A stretch of DNA of 33,765 bases from an uncultured Collinsella sp. (GTDB lineage Bacteria > Actinomycetota > Coriobacteriia > Coriobacteriales > Coriobacteriaceae). The first letter of the stretch is position 1. The number at the start of each line of letters is the position of its first letter. The position numbers and the translations under genes are program-made. Location of the stretch: contig CABSNU010000024.1 in NCBI GenBank assembly GCA_902479135.1, forward strand, positions 1 through 33,765, read 5' to 3'. The notes under the pieces are model-generated. The model searched no databases, was not told the origin of the DNA, and worked only from the letters and a program-made list of their open reading frames with translations. This document shows positions 7,106 to 14,616 of this stretch, piece after piece.

Positions 7106-7405
7106 ATGAATATCGAGAGCATGTTTGACAAGCCTGATGTCAAGCAGCTGGTCCACGCATTTAGTCTTTTGGATGACGAGAAGGATATCCAAGCGTTTTT
7201 GACCGATATCTGCACGCCGCGCGAGATCTGCGATCTTTCGCAACGTCTGCAGGTTGCGCGCTATCTGGATGAGGGCGAGCCTTATGTTGAGGTTCAGGCC
7301 CGCACCGGCGCTTCGTCCACTACGGTGAGCCGCGTTTCAAAGGCGCTGAACGGCGAGTACGGTGGCTATCGCAAGATCCTCATCAAGCTGGAGGATGGCG
7401 AGTAG
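7106..7405 (+). CDS. YerC/YecD family TrpR-related DNA-binding protein
   Basis: The 99-aa protein matches the YerC/YecD family, which has the all-helical TrpR-like DNA-binding fold. The motif TPREICDLSQRLQVARYL (about residues 37-54) followed by a helix-turn-helix EVQARTGASSTTVSRVSKAL (about 62-81) is characteristic, as is the ending with an NGEYGGYR loop. The regulon is not known in general, and binding of tryptophan has not been established for this family. It has its own promoter and a terminator right after it, so it is monocistronic. Confidence 0.9.
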   Translation: MNIESMFDKPDVKQLVHAFSLLDDEKDIQAFLTDICTPREICDLSQRLQVARYLDEGEPYVEVQARTGASSTTVSRVSKALNGEYGGYRKILIKLEDGE

Positions 7406-7432
7406 GTCAGCGGCAACAATGAATTACGAAGA

Positions 7433-7457
7433 ACCGTCCCTCCGGGGGCGGTTTTTT
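7433..7457 (+). terminator. Terminator after the YerC gene
   Basis: ACCGTCCC pairs with GGGGCGGT (one G-U) over the loop TCCG and runs into six T residues. Confidence 0.88.
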
Positions 7458-7561
7458 GATCCCTTGGGGACGGAGGAAATCTGTTGGCGTGGGGCAAATC
7501 TGTCCGCGTGGGCGGGTAGGATGGATGCATTGATTATTGCGAACAGTTTGAGCGGAGGACC

Positions 7562-10500
7562 ATGCCTGTTCGAATCTATACCACCAATGCCGGCACGGAT
7601 TTGAGCGATGCCGAGGCGGCGCTGCTCGCCGACCTTGTTGCCCGCCATGGGCGCGCCGTGCTGCTGGCGCCAGCGTTTGCCGAGCTCGACCTGTGCCGTC
7701 ATGATGCGGCGGAAGCCGGCGTTTCGCTGGGTATTGACTACAAGACGCCTACATCGTGGCTTCGCTCGCTTTGGGAGCTTTTGGGCGACGGGCGCGGTTT
7801 CGTCGACAACCTGCAGCGCCAGATGCTGTTTTCGGACATGGTAGCGCGTCTCGACGACGCCGACCTGCAGCCGCTTTCGCGCAGCCAGGGCACGGTGCGT
7901 ATGCTCGCGCGTATGGCTCGCGATGTGCTGCCGGGTGTGGCAGGGACAGGTGCCGAGCGTTGCTGCGACAACGTTTGCAAGCCCAAGCCCAGAAGCGACG
8001 CCGAGGCTCGCGTGTTTGAACTTTTGTGCGCCTATGCGAGCGGCTTGGACCGTCGAGACATGGTCGAGCCCTGCGAGGCGGCTGACATTATGGCCGGTGC
8101 CCTGGCCGATAACCTGCCGGCGTGTACCCGCGCCGTATGCGTGCGCGGTATCACGTCGTTTACGCACGGCCTGCTCGAGTTACTGTCTGCTGTGGCGAAC
8201 AATGGGGGAGAGGTCGTCGTGCTGCTTGCCCGCGAGCAGGCGGCGATGCGCGAGGACCTGGCTGCCGCCTTTGATGCCCGCGGTGTGCTGTTTGAGGCCG
8301 CCCCGTTGGGGGAGAACGCCGGCGCGTCCGAGACCGCTTCTGCGCCTGCCGCTCAGCCTATTTTTATAGAGGTGGCCGGCCCCCATGCCCGCGCCCGCGC
8401 TTATGTGGATGCTCTTGAGAACCTGGTCGCGGCATGCGAGGAGTCCGTGTCGCGCGACGGCGCCGCGACAAACTCCGACCCCACGCGTGTGCTCGTTGTT
8501 TCCGCCCGGGCACCCCAGCTGTTCGGCGAACTCGCTGCCCGTTTGGCGGCGCGTCACATTGCGGCCGAGACGACTGAGTTCACGGCGTTTTCCCAATCCA
8601 TTGCGGGCAAGCAGTTTGCGGCGCTTGCCGGCCTGATCGAGCGCATGAAGGCCGCCGATGAGTTCACGGCGTCAAAGACCGAATGGTGGCCCGCGCCGGA
8701 GCTTACCGACTGGATCTACAGTCCGCTTTCGGGCGCCGATGCCGCCAGCGCGCGAACCTTCGATAAGAACATGCGCCTGTCGCGCAGCAAGACTACCGCG
8801 GGCGTTAAGAGCCTGCTGCAGAGCGTCCAAGGCCAGGTGAGGGGCGTGCGCAAGGCGGCGAGCGACGAGAACTGGTTTAAGAACGTGCCGTGTGTGGTTT
8901 CGGACGTGTTCCAGGCGCTGTGGCGTGACAAGCCCGTGACGGCGCTCAAGGCCATGTTTGCCGTTGCCGAGGCGTTGCCCGATCGCTCGCTGGGCAGCTT
9001 GGATGGCCAAGCCCGTCGCCAGGCGGAGGTGGCTCTGCTGCGCCACGTCATCGACATCCTTATGAACGATGCTCGCGCGCTCGACGTATCGCAGGCCGCG
9101 ACCGTGCCCGTGCTCGATGGCATTCGCACCAAGGTAGACAAGCGTAGCACCGCCTACGATTACGAGACCTACGAGGTTGACCGTGCGCCACGTGCTCAGG
9201 TTCGTTTTGCTTCGCTTGCCGATGCGGCGGCTCTGCGCCCCGGCAGCTACGATGCCGTGCTGTTTGCCGATGTCGATCTGGACAGCTATCCGCTCTCACA
9301 CGAGGAGGGGCCACTGGCCACGCTGACGGCGAGCCTTGGTCGCGAGGGCGTGACGCTTGAGCCTGCGGCCTTGCTGCGCGCACGCTTTGGCCGCGCGATG
9401 CAAGCGTCGCGTGGTCCGGTTGCGCTCGCCCGTGTGACCCACGATCGTCAAGCGCGCGAGTGCTATCCGGCGGCCGTGTGGACCGAGTTGCGGGCGCATG
9501 CCGAGGCCGCTAACGATGCTAAGGCCGCTGACGCCGACAAGACTGCTGACAACGCTAAGGCCGCTGGCGCCGACAAGGCGAAGTGCGTGGGTGAGGGCGA
9601 TATCGTAAGGGACTTCGATCCCGCGGCAGGCGAAGGTCTTAGGCGCGAGCGCGTGACCTGCGAAGCTCCTCAGCATCTGAGCGATGAGGCCGTGCCGTAT
9701 TTGGTCCTGCGCCGTCGTGACGGCGAGGGCGAGGGCGCGCCGCTTGTGCCGCGCCTGACGTCCGCCTCGCAGATCGAGGCCTATTCCACCTGCCCGCTGT
9801 GCTGGTTCGTCTCGTATCGCGTCAAACCCCAGTCGATCGACGCCGGCTTTGGCAACATGGAGAAGGGCAACTTTGTCCATGACGTGCTGGAGCACTTGCA
9901 TGCCCGTCTGCCCCAGGTGGGCATGGAGCGCGTGACGCCCATGAATCTGCCGCGCGCGAAGGAGCTGCTGCACGAGGTCTTTGCCGAGACCCTGGCCGAG
10001 CACGCCGGCAAGCGCGGTACCGAGGGCCCGCTGGTGCCGCTCTCTCCAGTGGAGGAGCGCCAGGTGGCCGAGATTTTGCCGCAGCTGGAGGGCGTGCTTG
10101 CCTACGAGTCCGAGGCGCTTGCACCCTTTGCCCCGCGCTACCTTGAGTTCGCCTTTAATGAGCTTAAGGTCGAGTATGCCGGCTGGCCGCTTGGCGGGCG
10201 CATCGACCGCGTTGATGTGGATGCCGAGAATCGCGCCGTGGTAATCGACTATAAGCATCGTTCGGGTGTCGAGGAGTTTAAGCTCGCCGACCCCACGGTG
10301 CGCGACGAGGAGTCGGGCGAGGCCCCCATCGACGACCCGCGCTGGCTGCCGCCCCATACCCAGACACTCATCTACGCGCAGGCCATGCGTCGGGCGCTGG
10401 ATCTGGATACCCGCGCCGCGCTCTATTTTTCGACCAAGGGCGGCAAGCCGGCGTTGCGCGGCGCCGCGAGCACCGAGCTGCTCGAGGAAGAGCGCGGCGA

Positions 10501-10714
10501 CGGTCGCATCCCGGGCCTTAAGAAAGGTTTCCCCGGCGAGGGTGGCAGCATGGACTTCGATGCGCTGCTCGATCGCGTGGAGACCGGCATTGCCGAGCGC
10601 CTACGCGAGCTCGAGGCAGGCAACGTTGCCGCCGTCGACCCGACGTCGGCTCAGGCCGTGCATGCGCGCTGCTCGTATAACCACGAAGGAACGTTTGTAA
10701 GGAGGGACGTGTAG
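7562..10714 (+). CDS. AddB-like subunit: RecB-family (PD-(D/E)XK) nuclease of an AddAB-type complex
   Basis: The 1050-aa protein is the first gene of an AddB-AddA-like pair that would process double-strand ends for recombination. The N-terminal ~700 residues look like an inactivated helicase-type scaffold: I find no GxxxxGK[ST] Walker A motif. The C-terminus holds the nuclease: SASQIEAYSTCPLCWF at about 733-748, the active-site stretch GGRIDRVDVD (about 878-887) and VIDYKHR (about 895-901). Typical AddB has an Fe-S staple of one upstream cysteine and a C-terminal CxxCx5C. Here C744 and C747 are present upstream but only C1037 remains at the C-terminus, so the cluster may be absent or altered. 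A repeated Ala/Asp/Lys linker lies near residues 653-672. GGAGG is only three bases before the ATG. The addA-like start follows three bases after the stop. AdnA-like naming is an alternative. Confidence 0.82.
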   Translation: MPVRIYTTNAGTDLSDAEAALLADLVARHGRAVLLAPAFAELDLCRHDAAEAGVSLGIDYKTPTSWLRSLWELLGDGRGFVDNLQRQMLFSDMVARLDDADLQPLSRSQGTVRMLARMARDVLPGVAGTGAERCCDNVCKPKPRSDAEARVFELLCAYASGLDRRDMVEPCEAADIMAGALADNLPACTRAVCVRGITSFTHGLLELLSAVANNGGEVVVLLAREQAAMREDLAAAFDARGVLFEAAPLGENAGASETASAPAAQPIFIEVAGPHARARAYVDALENLVAACEESVSRDGAATNSDPTRVLVVSARAPQLFGELAARLAARHIAAETTEFTAFSQSIAGKQFAALAGLIERMKAADEFTASKTEWWPAPELTDWIYSPLSGADAASARTFDKNMRLSRSKTTAGVKSLLQSVQGQVRGVRKAASDENWFKNVPCVVSDVFQALWRDKPVTALKAMFAVAEALPDRSLGSLDGQARRQAEVALLRHVIDILMNDARALDVSQAATVPVLDGIRTKVDKRSTAYDYETYEVDRAPRAQVRFASLADAAALRPGSYDAVLFADVDLDSYPLSHEEGPLATLTASLGREGVTLEPAALLRARFGRAMQASRGPVALARVTHDRQARECYPAAVWTELRAHAEAANDAKAADADKTADNAKAAGADKAKCVGEGDIVRDFDPAAGEGLRRERVTCEAPQHLSDEAVPYLVLRRRDGEGEGAPLVPRLTSASQIEAYSTCPLCWFVSYRVKPQSIDAGFGNMEKGNFVHDVLEHLHARLPQVGMERVTPMNLPRAKELLHEVFAETLAEHAGKRGTEGPLVPLSPVEERQVAEILPQLEGVLAYESEALAPFAPRYLEFAFNELKVEYAGWPLGGRIDRVDVDAENRAVVIDYKHRSGVEEFKLADPTVRDEESGEAPIDDPRWLPPHTQTLIYAQAMRRALDLDTRAALYFSTKGGKPALRGAASTELLEEERGDGRIPGLKKGFPGEGGSMDFDALLDRVETGIAERLRELEAGNVAAVDPTSAQAVHARCSYNHEGTFVRRDV
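9518..9577 (+). repeat. Short in-frame tandem repeat coding an Ala/Asp/Lys linker
   Basis: Two 24-nt copies (9518-9541 and 9554-9577) differ at one base and encode AKAADADK and AKAAGADK, separated by 12 nt (36-nt period). The low-complexity stretch lies between the helicase-like part and the nuclease domain of the AddB-like protein, so it is probably a flexible linker able to vary in length by replication slippage. Confidence 0.75.
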
Positions 10715-10717
10715 ACC

Positions 10718-13700
10718 ATGGATCTTTCGACTTTGATGCCGCAACAGCTGCAGATCGTCAAAACGCTCGACCGTCCGCTGTTTGTTTCGGCAGGTGCCGG
10801 TTCGGGCAAGACCTTTACCCTCACGCGCCGCATCGTCTACGCGCTCTCGCCCGAATCCGGTCCGTTCGTTGAGCATCTGGACCAGGTGCTCGCCATTACC
10901 TTTACCAAAGATGCCGCGGCCGAGATCCGTGACCGCGTGCGTCGTGCGCTTATCGACGAGGGTATGGACGAAGAGGCCCTGACCGTCGACGACGCTTGGA
11001 TCTCGACCATTCACGGCATGTGCTCGCGTATCCTGCGCGCGCACGCGCTGGAGCTGGGCATCGATCCCGAGTTCACGGTGCTTACCGATACCGATGAGCT
11101 TATGGATCAGGCTGTCGAGCATGTGCTGGGGCGCGCGACGGCGCCCGATGCCGCGCCTGAGCTCGCCGCCCCGCTTAAGGCCCTCTACGCTTGGTATCCC
11201 ATGGCGGGCGAGGGCGGGCCGTTTGGCGCCGGTACCACCATCAAAGGGCTGGTGCGCGACCTGCTGGAGCTATCGAGCCAGCTGCCGGGCGGCATGGACG
11301 ATGTGTGCGTGGCGCGCGGCCAGGCTGACACCTCTGCGCTTGCCGACGCCTATCGCGCGGCGTTGGGTGCGAGCAAGGCCGCGACCGAGAAAGCGCAGGT
11401 GGCACTCGATGCCATCGACGCGTTTGAGGCGAGCGGCAAAACCATGGAGGATGCGGCGCGACTCATGATGTCGTGCAGCATGCCTCGGGCGAGCAAAGCG
11501 TTCCCCAAGGAGCAGGCCGAGCTGCTCAAGGCCGAGGCTGCCGATGCATTTATCAATATCGTGCTCGCCTGCGGTGGTCCCGCGCTCGATGCACTGGTGG
11601 GGCTTGCTCGTGCTGTGGAGGCGGAATACCGCGCGCTCAAGGCTGACCAGTCCGCGCTTGATAACAACGACCTGCTGCGCATGGCGTACGAGGCGCTGCG
11701 CGATTATCCCGCCATCCGAGCGGCCTATGAGGGTCGCTTTAAGATGGTCATGATCGATGAGTTCCAGGATACCGACCAGATGCAGGTCGATTTGATCCGT
11801 TACCTGACGGGCGCGGGGGAGCGCGCACTGTGCACCGTAGGCGATGCGCAGCAGTCGATCTACCGCTTCCGTGGTGCCGAGGTCGAGGTGTTCCGTCGCC
11901 AGGAGCGCAAGGTGGGTTCGACGACGGCGCCCGAGACGGTCGCCACGTCCGATGCCCCCGCCGGCGAGCTCGTCAAGCTTGTACGCAACTTCCGCAGCCA
12001 CGACGAGGTGCTGCGCTATGTGGCGCGCGTCTTTGACGGCGACACCGGTGGTTTGATGCAGGGGTTCTTGGATCTTGAACCGAGCGACAAACGCGAGGAC
12101 AAGCTCAAGGCGAAGGCATCGCGCCGCCAGTCGATCTTCGTTGCCGGTGGCAGTACGCAGGAGCGAACGCAGGCGAAAGCTCGCGCGATTGCGGAGCGAT
12201 TCCAAGCACTCGTTAAAGCGGGCCAGCCCCAGGGCGGTATGGTGCTGCTGCTGGGGCGCATGACCAATGCCGATATCTATGCGCAAGCCTTCCGCGACCA
12301 AGGGCTCGACTGCGTGATCGCAGGCGGCTCGGTCTTTGCCCAGGCAGCTGAGGTTCAGACGGTGCGTGCCCTGGTGTGCGCGCTTGCCAATCCGGCCGAT
12401 ACGGCGCAGGGCCTCATGCCGCTGCTGGCATCGCCGATGTTTGCGCTGGGCGCCCAGGAGTTTTTGGCGCTGGCGACCAAGCTTGACGATCAGACGGGGG
12501 AGACCTCGCGCCGCAACATCGATGCGGGCATCATGAGCGATTCCGATGTGCCGGGCCTGCAAAACCTGCCGCTCGTGACGCGCGCCCGCGAGGTGCTGCG
12601 CTACGCGCTTCGCCGTGTGGGGCGCGATTCGTTCGCCGCCATCGCGCGCGATACTGTCAACGCCTCCGGCTGGTTTGTGCGTCTGGCACAGCGTGGTCCC
12701 GAGGGCAAGGCCATTGCCGCCAACGTGCTTAAGGCGCTCGATGCCGTGGCCGAGGCGGAGGCCGAGTTCGGTAACTCGCCGCGTTCCATTGCGCTTGCCT
12801 TCGACCGCTTCTTGGCGGGCAAGGAGGCCCCAGGCGCCCTCAACGAGGAGGGCGACGGCGCGGTGCGCATCATGACCGTGCATGCGTCCAAGGGCCTGGA
12901 GTATCCGGTCGTAGCGGTTGCCGAGTGCTTTGGCGTGCGCAAATCGTCCGGTGCGGCGCAGATGGGCCGCGTCGACGGTGGGGCGCAGGTCGTGGCGCTG
13001 CCGGCACGCTTCGACGGCGTTAAACTCGCGGACGGCACGTTCGTAAAGGGCGATGACGTCAAAAAGCAGTTTGAGCATGCGTTTAAGGGTAAGGGCACGT
13101 CGCTATGGTTGCCGCCGGAGCTCATGGAGGATGTCTGCGCGACGGGTTCTCCCGCCGAGGCATTCGTTCGCCTGCGCAACGACGACCTGCAGCTTTCGCT
13201 CGAGGAGCGGGCTCGCTTGCTCTATGTCGCCATGACGCGTGCGCGAGAGCTGGTCATTCTGGCGATGGATGCCGGCGTGAGCCGTGGCAAGGTGACGGCG
13301 CCGACCTTCGATGTCGAGACGGATCTGACCTACGACGTGCTGCGCCGCATCCTGCCGACCGACGCTTTGGACATGCCGCAGCTCGATGCCGACCGCCTGG
13401 TGTTCGACAACTCCCAGCCGGGCGACTACGAGCTCATTTCGCTTTCGGACTTTACCTTTGGCGAGCAGGCGTTTGAGGCCAACGCTTCGCTGGATGCCGA
13501 GGGCAGGCTTGTCCGCGGCGATGCGGAGCCGGAGGGTGCCGGTGCAGATGCCCGCGCCGCCGTTCCCGGTCCTGCCGACCCCGAGCCCGATGCGTTTGAG
13601 CTCGTGTATCCCCAGGCGGTGGGCGTGCGCATGGGCACCTGCCCGTATCCGGCGCGCGATTCGTACAGCTACTCGTCAATCGCCGCGGCGCTGCATGCCG

Positions 13701-14350
13701 AGTCCGAGGACCGTGCCGCCGAGGCACACGTGCCCATGGACGAGGCCGGCGATGATGCGGAGTCGGATGGTTTCGAGATGACGGATGCAGGCGTGGCCGC
13801 CGTTGAGCCCGCCGGCAACCCCATGGCGCTGGGCTCGGCGTTCCATGCCGCCTGCCAGTGGCTGATCGAGATGGGTGCCGATGAGCTGCCCGCCGCGCGT
13901 GCCGATGCGCTGGCGCGTCTGTGGCGCCTGACGCCGGAGCAGCGCGAGCGCTTCGACGTTGCCCTGGACCGCTGGCTCAAGTCGGCGGTCCGTGCCGAGC
14001 TGCTTGCCTGGCCGTGCGTTCGCGCCGAGGTGCCGTTCTTTTCGCTGGGCTGCGAGGACGAGGACATCGCTCGCTACGGTGCATATGCCGAAGGCGCCAT
14101 CGACGCTTTGGCGACGAACCCGGCGGATTCGTCACGCGCGCTGGTCATCGACTACAAGACGGGTGGCACACCAGACGAGACGCCGGAGCAGCTGCGGGAG
14201 AAGCATGCCCTGCAGGCGCGCGTCTATTCGGACGTTCTGCACAAGGCGGGCTATGAGACGGTGACCGTCAAGTTCGTCCGCGTGGAGCAGCCGGATCCGA
14301 CCCTCTTCGTCGAACCCGCCGAGCCTCAGGTAGTCACCTACAACCTCTAG
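10718..14350 (+). CDS. addA: AddA-like UvrD/RecB superfamily helicase-nuclease
   Basis: The 1210-aa protein is an SF1A helicase fused to a RecB-family nuclease, the motor of AddAB-type end resection. Seen in order: Walker A AGAGSGKT at 25-32; motif Ia with ITFTKDAAAEIRDRV; Walker B IDEFQDTD near 345; motif III GDAQQSIYRFRGA near 374; motif V VHASKGLEYP near 722; motif VI LLYVAMTRARE near 835; then the nuclease with GSAFH near 1035, the acidic residue in GAIDAL, and VIDYKTG near 1144 with a following Q-x-x-x-Y. Both ATPase and nuclease residues look intact. A perfect AAGGAGG (10699-10705) lies inside the end of the upstream gene, twelve bases before ATG 10718, so the two are translationally linked. 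The addA symbol rests on architecture and pairing. No Chi-recognition features can be judged. Confidence 0.88.
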   Translation: MDLSTLMPQQLQIVKTLDRPLFVSAGAGSGKTFTLTRRIVYALSPESGPFVEHLDQVLAITFTKDAAAEIRDRVRRALIDEGMDEEALTVDDAWISTIHGMCSRILRAHALELGIDPEFTVLTDTDELMDQAVEHVLGRATAPDAAPELAAPLKALYAWYPMAGEGGPFGAGTTIKGLVRDLLELSSQLPGGMDDVCVARGQADTSALADAYRAALGASKAATEKAQVALDAIDAFEASGKTMEDAARLMMSCSMPRASKAFPKEQAELLKAEAADAFINIVLACGGPALDALVGLARAVEAEYRALKADQSALDNNDLLRMAYEALRDYPAIRAAYEGRFKMVMIDEFQDTDQMQVDLIRYLTGAGERALCTVGDAQQSIYRFRGAEVEVFRRQERKVGSTTAPETVATSDAPAGELVKLVRNFRSHDEVLRYVARVFDGDTGGLMQGFLDLEPSDKREDKLKAKASRRQSIFVAGGSTQERTQAKARAIAERFQALVKAGQPQGGMVLLLGRMTNADIYAQAFRDQGLDCVIAGGSVFAQAAEVQTVRALVCALANPADTAQGLMPLLASPMFALGAQEFLALATKLDDQTGETSRRNIDAGIMSDSDVPGLQNLPLVTRAREVLRYALRRVGRDSFAAIARDTVNASGWFVRLAQRGPEGKAIAANVLKALDAVAEAEAEFGNSPRSIALAFDRFLAGKEAPGALNEEGDGAVRIMTVHASKGLEYPVVAVAECFGVRKSSGAAQMGRVDGGAQVVALPARFDGVKLADGTFVKGDDVKKQFEHAFKGKGTSLWLPPELMEDVCATGSPAEAFVRLRNDDLQLSLEERARLLYVAMTRARELVILAMDAGVSRGKVTAPTFDVETDLTYDVLRRILPTDALDMPQLDADRLVFDNSQPGDYELISLSDFTFGEQAFEANASLDAEGRLVRGDAEPEGAGADARAAVPGPADPEPDAFELVYPQAVGVRMGTCPYPARDSYSYSSIAAALHAESEDRAAEAHVPMDEAGDDAESDGFEMTDAGVAAVEPAGNPMALGSAFHAACQWLIEMGADELPAARADALARLWRLTPEQRERFDVALDRWLKSAVRAELLAWPCVRAEVPFFSLGCEDEDIARYGAYAEGAIDALATNPADSSRALVIDYKTGGTPDETPEQLREKHALQARVYSDVLHKAGYETVTVKFVRVEQPDPTLFVEPAEPQVVTYNL

Positions 14351-14361
14351 CCCTCAATAAC

Positions 14362-14424
14362 TTGCGGTGGAATACGGACTGTTTTGGCCAGAAAAGCCGC
14401 CAATCAGTCCGTATTTCACCGCAA
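14362..14424 (+). repeat. Intergenic hairpin family, copy B
   Basis: TTGCGGTGGAATACGGACTG (14362-14381) pairs with 14405-14424 over 20 positions with a single G-U pair, and a GGC/GCC pairing in the loop extends it. The outer arm matches copies A and C while the inner CGGACTG differs, with matching change on the other strand. It begins 11 bases after the addA-like stop codon. Confidence 0.85.
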
Positions 14425-14451
14425 TTCAGGAGGGTCGCTCGGGCCCTTTGA

Positions 14452-14518
14452 AGTTGCGGTGGAATAGTTCCTGTTTTACGGCTCAGAAGGGCCAAACAGG
14501 AACTATTTCACCGCAACT
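14452..14518 (+). repeat. Intergenic hairpin family, copy C
   Basis: A 25-bp inverted repeat (14452-14476 with 14494-14518) with one G-U pair at the same position as in copy B and a GGC/GCC-like pairing in the loop. The inner stem here is GTTCCTGTTT, again fully compensated. It lies 27 bases after copy B, giving a tandem pair between addA and dnaE. The G-U pairs are on the plus strand (they would be C-A on the other), favouring a plus-strand RNA as the folded molecule. Confidence 0.88.
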
Positions 14519-14571
14519 CAATAGGAGCCGTGTGGGTTTGGCTAGGTTCGGGTGCTGTCCGTGCCGTGCGG

Positions 14572-14577
14572 TAAAAT
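14572..14577 (+). promoter_or_regulatory. Candidate -10 box of dnaE
   Basis: TAAAAT lies 40 bases before the dnaE start, downstream of hairpin copies B and C. The -35 candidate (TTCGGG at 14547-14552, 19-base spacing) is weak, so confidence is limited. Confidence 0.3.
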
Positions 14578-14616
14578 CGTTCAGTCAGAACACGAACCCG
14601 CATCGGAGCTCATCAC

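Noticed and set aside
7533..7560. SOS box before the AddB-like gene (GAACAGTTTG)
   Set aside because: The second half site GTTC is absent at the required spacing.
3290..14518. The three hairpin repeats as a CRISPR array or as plain terminators
   Set aside because: They are not regularly spaced, two lie 11 kb from the third, the unit is palindromic, and none is followed by a T tract.
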